Shown here piece after piece: positions 61,860-64,000 of a stretch of 64,000 nucleotides of DNA (positions are counted from its first letter, which is position 1; each line of letters begins with the position of its first letter). The notes under the pieces were generated by a model. The model searched no databases. It was given only the letters and a program-made list of their open reading frames with translations, and was not told the origin of the DNA. The position numbers were made by a program, and so were the translations under genes. The DNA comes from Pseudomonas sp. UBA5706 (GTDB taxonomy: Bacteria; Pseudomonadota; Gammaproteobacteria; Pseudomonadales; Pseudomonadaceae), in NCBI RefSeq assembly GCF_002419965.1, contig NZ_DIHC01000039.1:8052-72051 (forward strand), given 5' to 3'.

Positions 61860-63237
61860 AAAAAACCGGGCTCGCCCGCTGAAACTCGCAGTGGTCGGTC
61901 ATACCAACGTGGGTAAGACATCGCTATTGCGCACCCTGACCCGCGATGTCGGCTTCGGTGAGGTCTCTCATCGTCCCAGCACCACGCGCCACGTGGAGGG
62001 TGCGCGGCTGTCGGTGGACGGCGAGGCGTTGTTGGAGCTGTATGACACTCCTGGCCTGGAAGACGCCATTGCCCTGCTGGATTATCTGGAGCGTCTTGAT
62101 CGCCCCGGCGAACGCCTTGACGGCCCGGCGCGGCTGGCGCGTTTTCTGGAGGGCAGTGAAGCCCGCCAACGCTTCGAACAGGAAGCCAAGGTGTTGCGCC
62201 AGTTGCTGGCTTCGGACGCCGGCCTTTATGTGATCGATGCCCGCGAACCAGTGCTTGCCAAGTACCGGGATGAACTGTCGGTGCTCGCCAGTTGCGGCAA
62301 ACCGCTGTTGCCAGTGCTCAATTTCGTCAGCAGTGCGCACCATCGCGAAACGGACTGGCGCGAAGCCCTCGCCCGCCTTGGCCTTCATGCATTGGTGCGC
62401 TTCGACACTGTCGCGCCACCCGAGGACGGTGAGCGGCGGCTGTACGAAAGCCTGGCGTTGCTGTTGGAAACCTCGCGAGGGCAATTGGAGCGGTTGATCC
62501 TCGACCAACAAGCCCAACGTGACGTCCGCCGGCATAGCGCTGCGCGGTTGATCGCTGAGTTGTTACTCGATTGCGCGGCCTGTCGGCGCAGTGTCGCCAC
62601 GGTGTCTGACCAAGTGCAGACGGCTGTCGACGATTTGCGCAAGTCTGTGCGCCAGCGCGAACAGCGTTGCGTCGAAGCACTGCTCAAGCTGTATGCGTTT
62701 CGCCGTGACGATGCTTCGGCCAGCGACCTGCCGTTGCTGGATGGACGCTGGGGGGATGACTTGTTTAACCCGGAAACATTGAAGCTGCTTGGGGTGCGGG
62801 TGGGCAGCGGTATTGCCGCCGGGGCTGCGGCAGGCGCTGGGGTGGATTTGCTGGTGGGCGGGGTTACCTTGGGCGCGGCGGCACTGGTCGGGGCAATCGC
62901 CGGAGGTGCCCTGCAAACCGCGCGCAGCTACGGCGCACGCTTGCTGGGCAAACTCAAGGGCGAACGTGAGCTGACCGTCGACGATGCCGTGCTGCGGCTG
63001 CTGGCATTGCGTCAACGGCAATTGCTGCTGGCACTGGAGGCACGGGGTCACGCGGCGCTGGAGAGCATCAAGCTGGATGCCCCGCAAGATAAGTCCTGGC
63101 GCGAGGGCAAACTGCCAGATGCTCTGCACAAGGCTCGGGCTCACCCGCAGTGGTCCTCGCTCAATCCGCATTCCAGGCTCAACCAGGCTGAGCGGCATGA
63201 ACAGATCGAGGTGTTGGCCGCAGAGGTCATGCGCTGA
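61852..63237 (+). CDS. DUF3482 GTPase
   Basis: Protein of 461 residues. G1 GHTNVGKTSLLRTL begins at residue 16, G3 is DTPGLED, and a helical C-terminal half carries a Gly/Ala-rich hydrophobic hairpin (about 312-350: VRVGSGIAAGAAAGAGVDLL). The GTPase resembles Era/TrmE-like proteins with a fused DUF3482 region. It is coupled to the DUF2868 gene; together they probably form a membrane-associated complex, but the substrate is unknown. Confidence 0.85.
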   Translation: MIEKNRARPLKLAVVGHTNVGKTSLLRTLTRDVGFGEVSHRPSTTRHVEGARLSVDGEALLELYDTPGLEDAIALLDYLERLDRPGERLDGPARLARFLEGSEARQRFEQEAKVLRQLLASDAGLYVIDAREPVLAKYRDELSVLASCGKPLLPVLNFVSSAHHRETDWREALARLGLHALVRFDTVAPPEDGERRLYESLALLLETSRGQLERLILDQQAQRDVRRHSAARLIAELLLDCAACRRSVATVSDQVQTAVDDLRKSVRQREQRCVEALLKLYAFRRDDASASDLPLLDGRWGDDLFNPETLKLLGVRVGSGIAAGAAAGAGVDLLVGGVTLGAAALVGAIAGGALQTARSYGARLLGKLKGERELTVDDAVLRLLALRQRQLLLALEARGHAALESIKLDAPQDKSWREGKLPDALHKARAHPQWSSLNPHSRLNQAERHEQIEVLAAEVMR

Positions 63238-63398
63238 TCTTTTGCAGCAGCCTGGTTAAGGTCATCGCGCGACGACCGTGAACAATCGGGCCATGGAGAT
63301 CTGATACCTGCCGACAGTCGCCTTGAGCATTTTGCGATAGGGGAAATGCTCGCCGCCCGGTATGATCGCGCGCCCGATACACCCGGAACCCCGACATC

Positions 63399-63854
63399 AT
63401 GAAGCCAACCCTGATCGCTGCTGCAGAACTCGACCGCCTCGAGACTTGGCAGAAATATTCCAGCCACATGTGCGGAGGCTGTGTTTCCAGCTGTTGCACA
63501 CTGCCGGTGGAAGCGAAGATCAAGGACCTGATTCGCATCGGCGTGGTGGACGAATTCGAAATCGGCGATAACCCCAAGAACATCGCCAAGCGCTTGCAGA
63601 AGGAAGGCATTATCGAGCGCTTCAATCAGAAATCAGGGATCTTCACCCTGCAGCGCATGAGCAACGACGACTGCCTGTATCTGGATCGCAAGAGCCGGTT
63701 ATGCACCATCTATGACAAGCGCCCCGACACCTGCCGCAATCACCCCAAGGTCGGGCCACGCCCGGGATATTGCGCCTACAAGCCCAAAGCGGTGCAGCGT
63801 CAGGACAGCGGTACGCTGAGCGCGAACTCGGGGCGGGTTCCTTTGAAGTTCTGA
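63399..63854 (+). CDS. YkgJ-family Cys-cluster protein
   Basis: Protein of 151 residues with an N-terminal cluster CGGCVSSCC and a C-terminal CTIYDKRPDTCRNHP, the typical Cys pattern of YkgJ/CxxCxxCC proteins, which probably bind zinc or an Fe-S cluster. It is divergent from nothing and lies 161 bases after the GTPase gene. The family is not functionally assigned. The chosen ATG starts MKPTLIAAAELDRL. Confidence 0.85.
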   Translation: MKPTLIAAAELDRLETWQKYSSHMCGGCVSSCCTLPVEAKIKDLIRIGVVDEFEIGDNPKNIAKRLQKEGIIERFNQKSGIFTLQRMSNDDCLYLDRKSRLCTIYDKRPDTCRNHPKVGPRPGYCAYKPKAVQRQDSGTLSANSGRVPLKF

Positions 63855-63867
63855 CCACCCTGCCTGC

Positions 63868-63935
63868 CGCCTGTAGCAGTATGGCGTGCGGCGGTGGCGC
63901 ACTTGAAATCGCTCCCGCCGACAAACCGTGCTCCG
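63868..63935. repeat. REP-like palindrome
   Basis: GTAGCAGTATGGCGTGCGGCGGTGGCG (about 63872-63898) faces GCTCCCGCCGACAAACCGTGCTCC (about 63911-63934). Same type as at 16865 and 40748. Confidence 0.65.
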
Positions 63936-63969
63936 GCAAAAAGACATTCCCGGCCCACTCGAATCCCGC

Positions 63970-64000
63970 ACAAACAAAAACGCCCCCGGCCTTTCGACCG
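63970..64000. terminator. Possible terminator cut by the window end
   Basis: ACAAAAACGCCCCCGGCCTTTCGACCG begins what looks like a hairpin with an A-rich left flank, but the right arm lies beyond the window. Orientation and completeness cannot be judged. Confidence 0.35.

Noticed and set aside
1..64000. tRNA, rRNA, insertion sequence, prophage or toxin-antitoxin genes
   Set aside because: No cloverleaf-like segment, transposase, integrase, phage structural gene or toxin pair was recognised.

Overview
The window is chromosomal DNA from a Pseudomonas, most likely of the fluorescens/syringae side of the genus. The evidence is the gene order (pil-chp, gshB, tonB3, algH, ruvX, pyrRBC', pilT, yggS-proC-yggT, metXW, rdgB, hemW, trmB, thiG, mtgA, rpoH, ftsXEY, rsmD, coaD, fdx, mutM, ilvD, folA). 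From memory this follows the P. aeruginosa PA0350-PA0415 region almost gene for gene, read in reverse. Coding is dense and GC-rich, and intergenic gaps carry many Pseudomonas REP/REPIN palindromes of two types: a GTAGGAGC...GCTTGC type and a GTAGCAGTGCGGCTTGCCGGCGG type.

Layout. 1-10.4 kb: Chp chemosensory system for type IV pili on the minus strand (pilG, pilH, pilI, pilJ, chpA, chpC; no pilK or chpB). 10.6-16.8 kb: gshB, tonB3, then an algH-ruvX-pyrR-pyrB-pyrC' run on the plus strand. 16.9-19.7 kb: a TM2 protein, an NlpC/P60 hydrolase and a 1.27-kb tandem array of six 215/216-bp REPIN units. 19.7-27.2 kb: pilT, then divergently yggS-proC-yggT, metX-metW, rdgB-hemW and a DUF3392 gene. 27.3-34.8 kb: trmB, thiG, thiS, a DUF423 gene, mtgA, rpoH and ftsXEY. 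35.1-43.7 kb: an M16 protease pair, rsmD, an alpha/beta hydrolase, azlCD and a methionine ABC importer. 43.7-50.1 kb: sulfurtransferase, a laoR/laoC-like regulator and aldehyde dehydrogenase, coaD, ferredoxin, gamma-glutamyltransferase and a small exported protein. 50.3-64 kb: mutM, an HDOD protein, rlmI, an AT-rich island, mgtE, ilvD, a HAD phosphatase, folA, a DUF2868/GTPase pair and a YkgJ-type Cys-cluster protein.

The standout is in the AT-rich island between rlmI and mgtE (about 53.5-54.7 kb). It encodes on the minus strand a protein that reads, helix by helix, as a 14-3-3 protein, a family normally regarded as eukaryotic. Its frame has no conventional start codon covering the whole fold, so a frameshift or an unusual start is possible. 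The residues that bind phosphoserine peptides in eukaryotic 14-3-3 proteins are nearly all replaced, so if it is made it probably works differently.

Functionally the rest is mostly housekeeping: pilus control (Chp, PilT, TonB3), pyrimidine, methionine, thiamine, branched-chain amino acid, folate, glutathione and CoA synthesis, cell division and heat shock, and DNA/RNA repair or modification. No rRNA, tRNA, CRISPR array, insertion sequence or prophage was seen.
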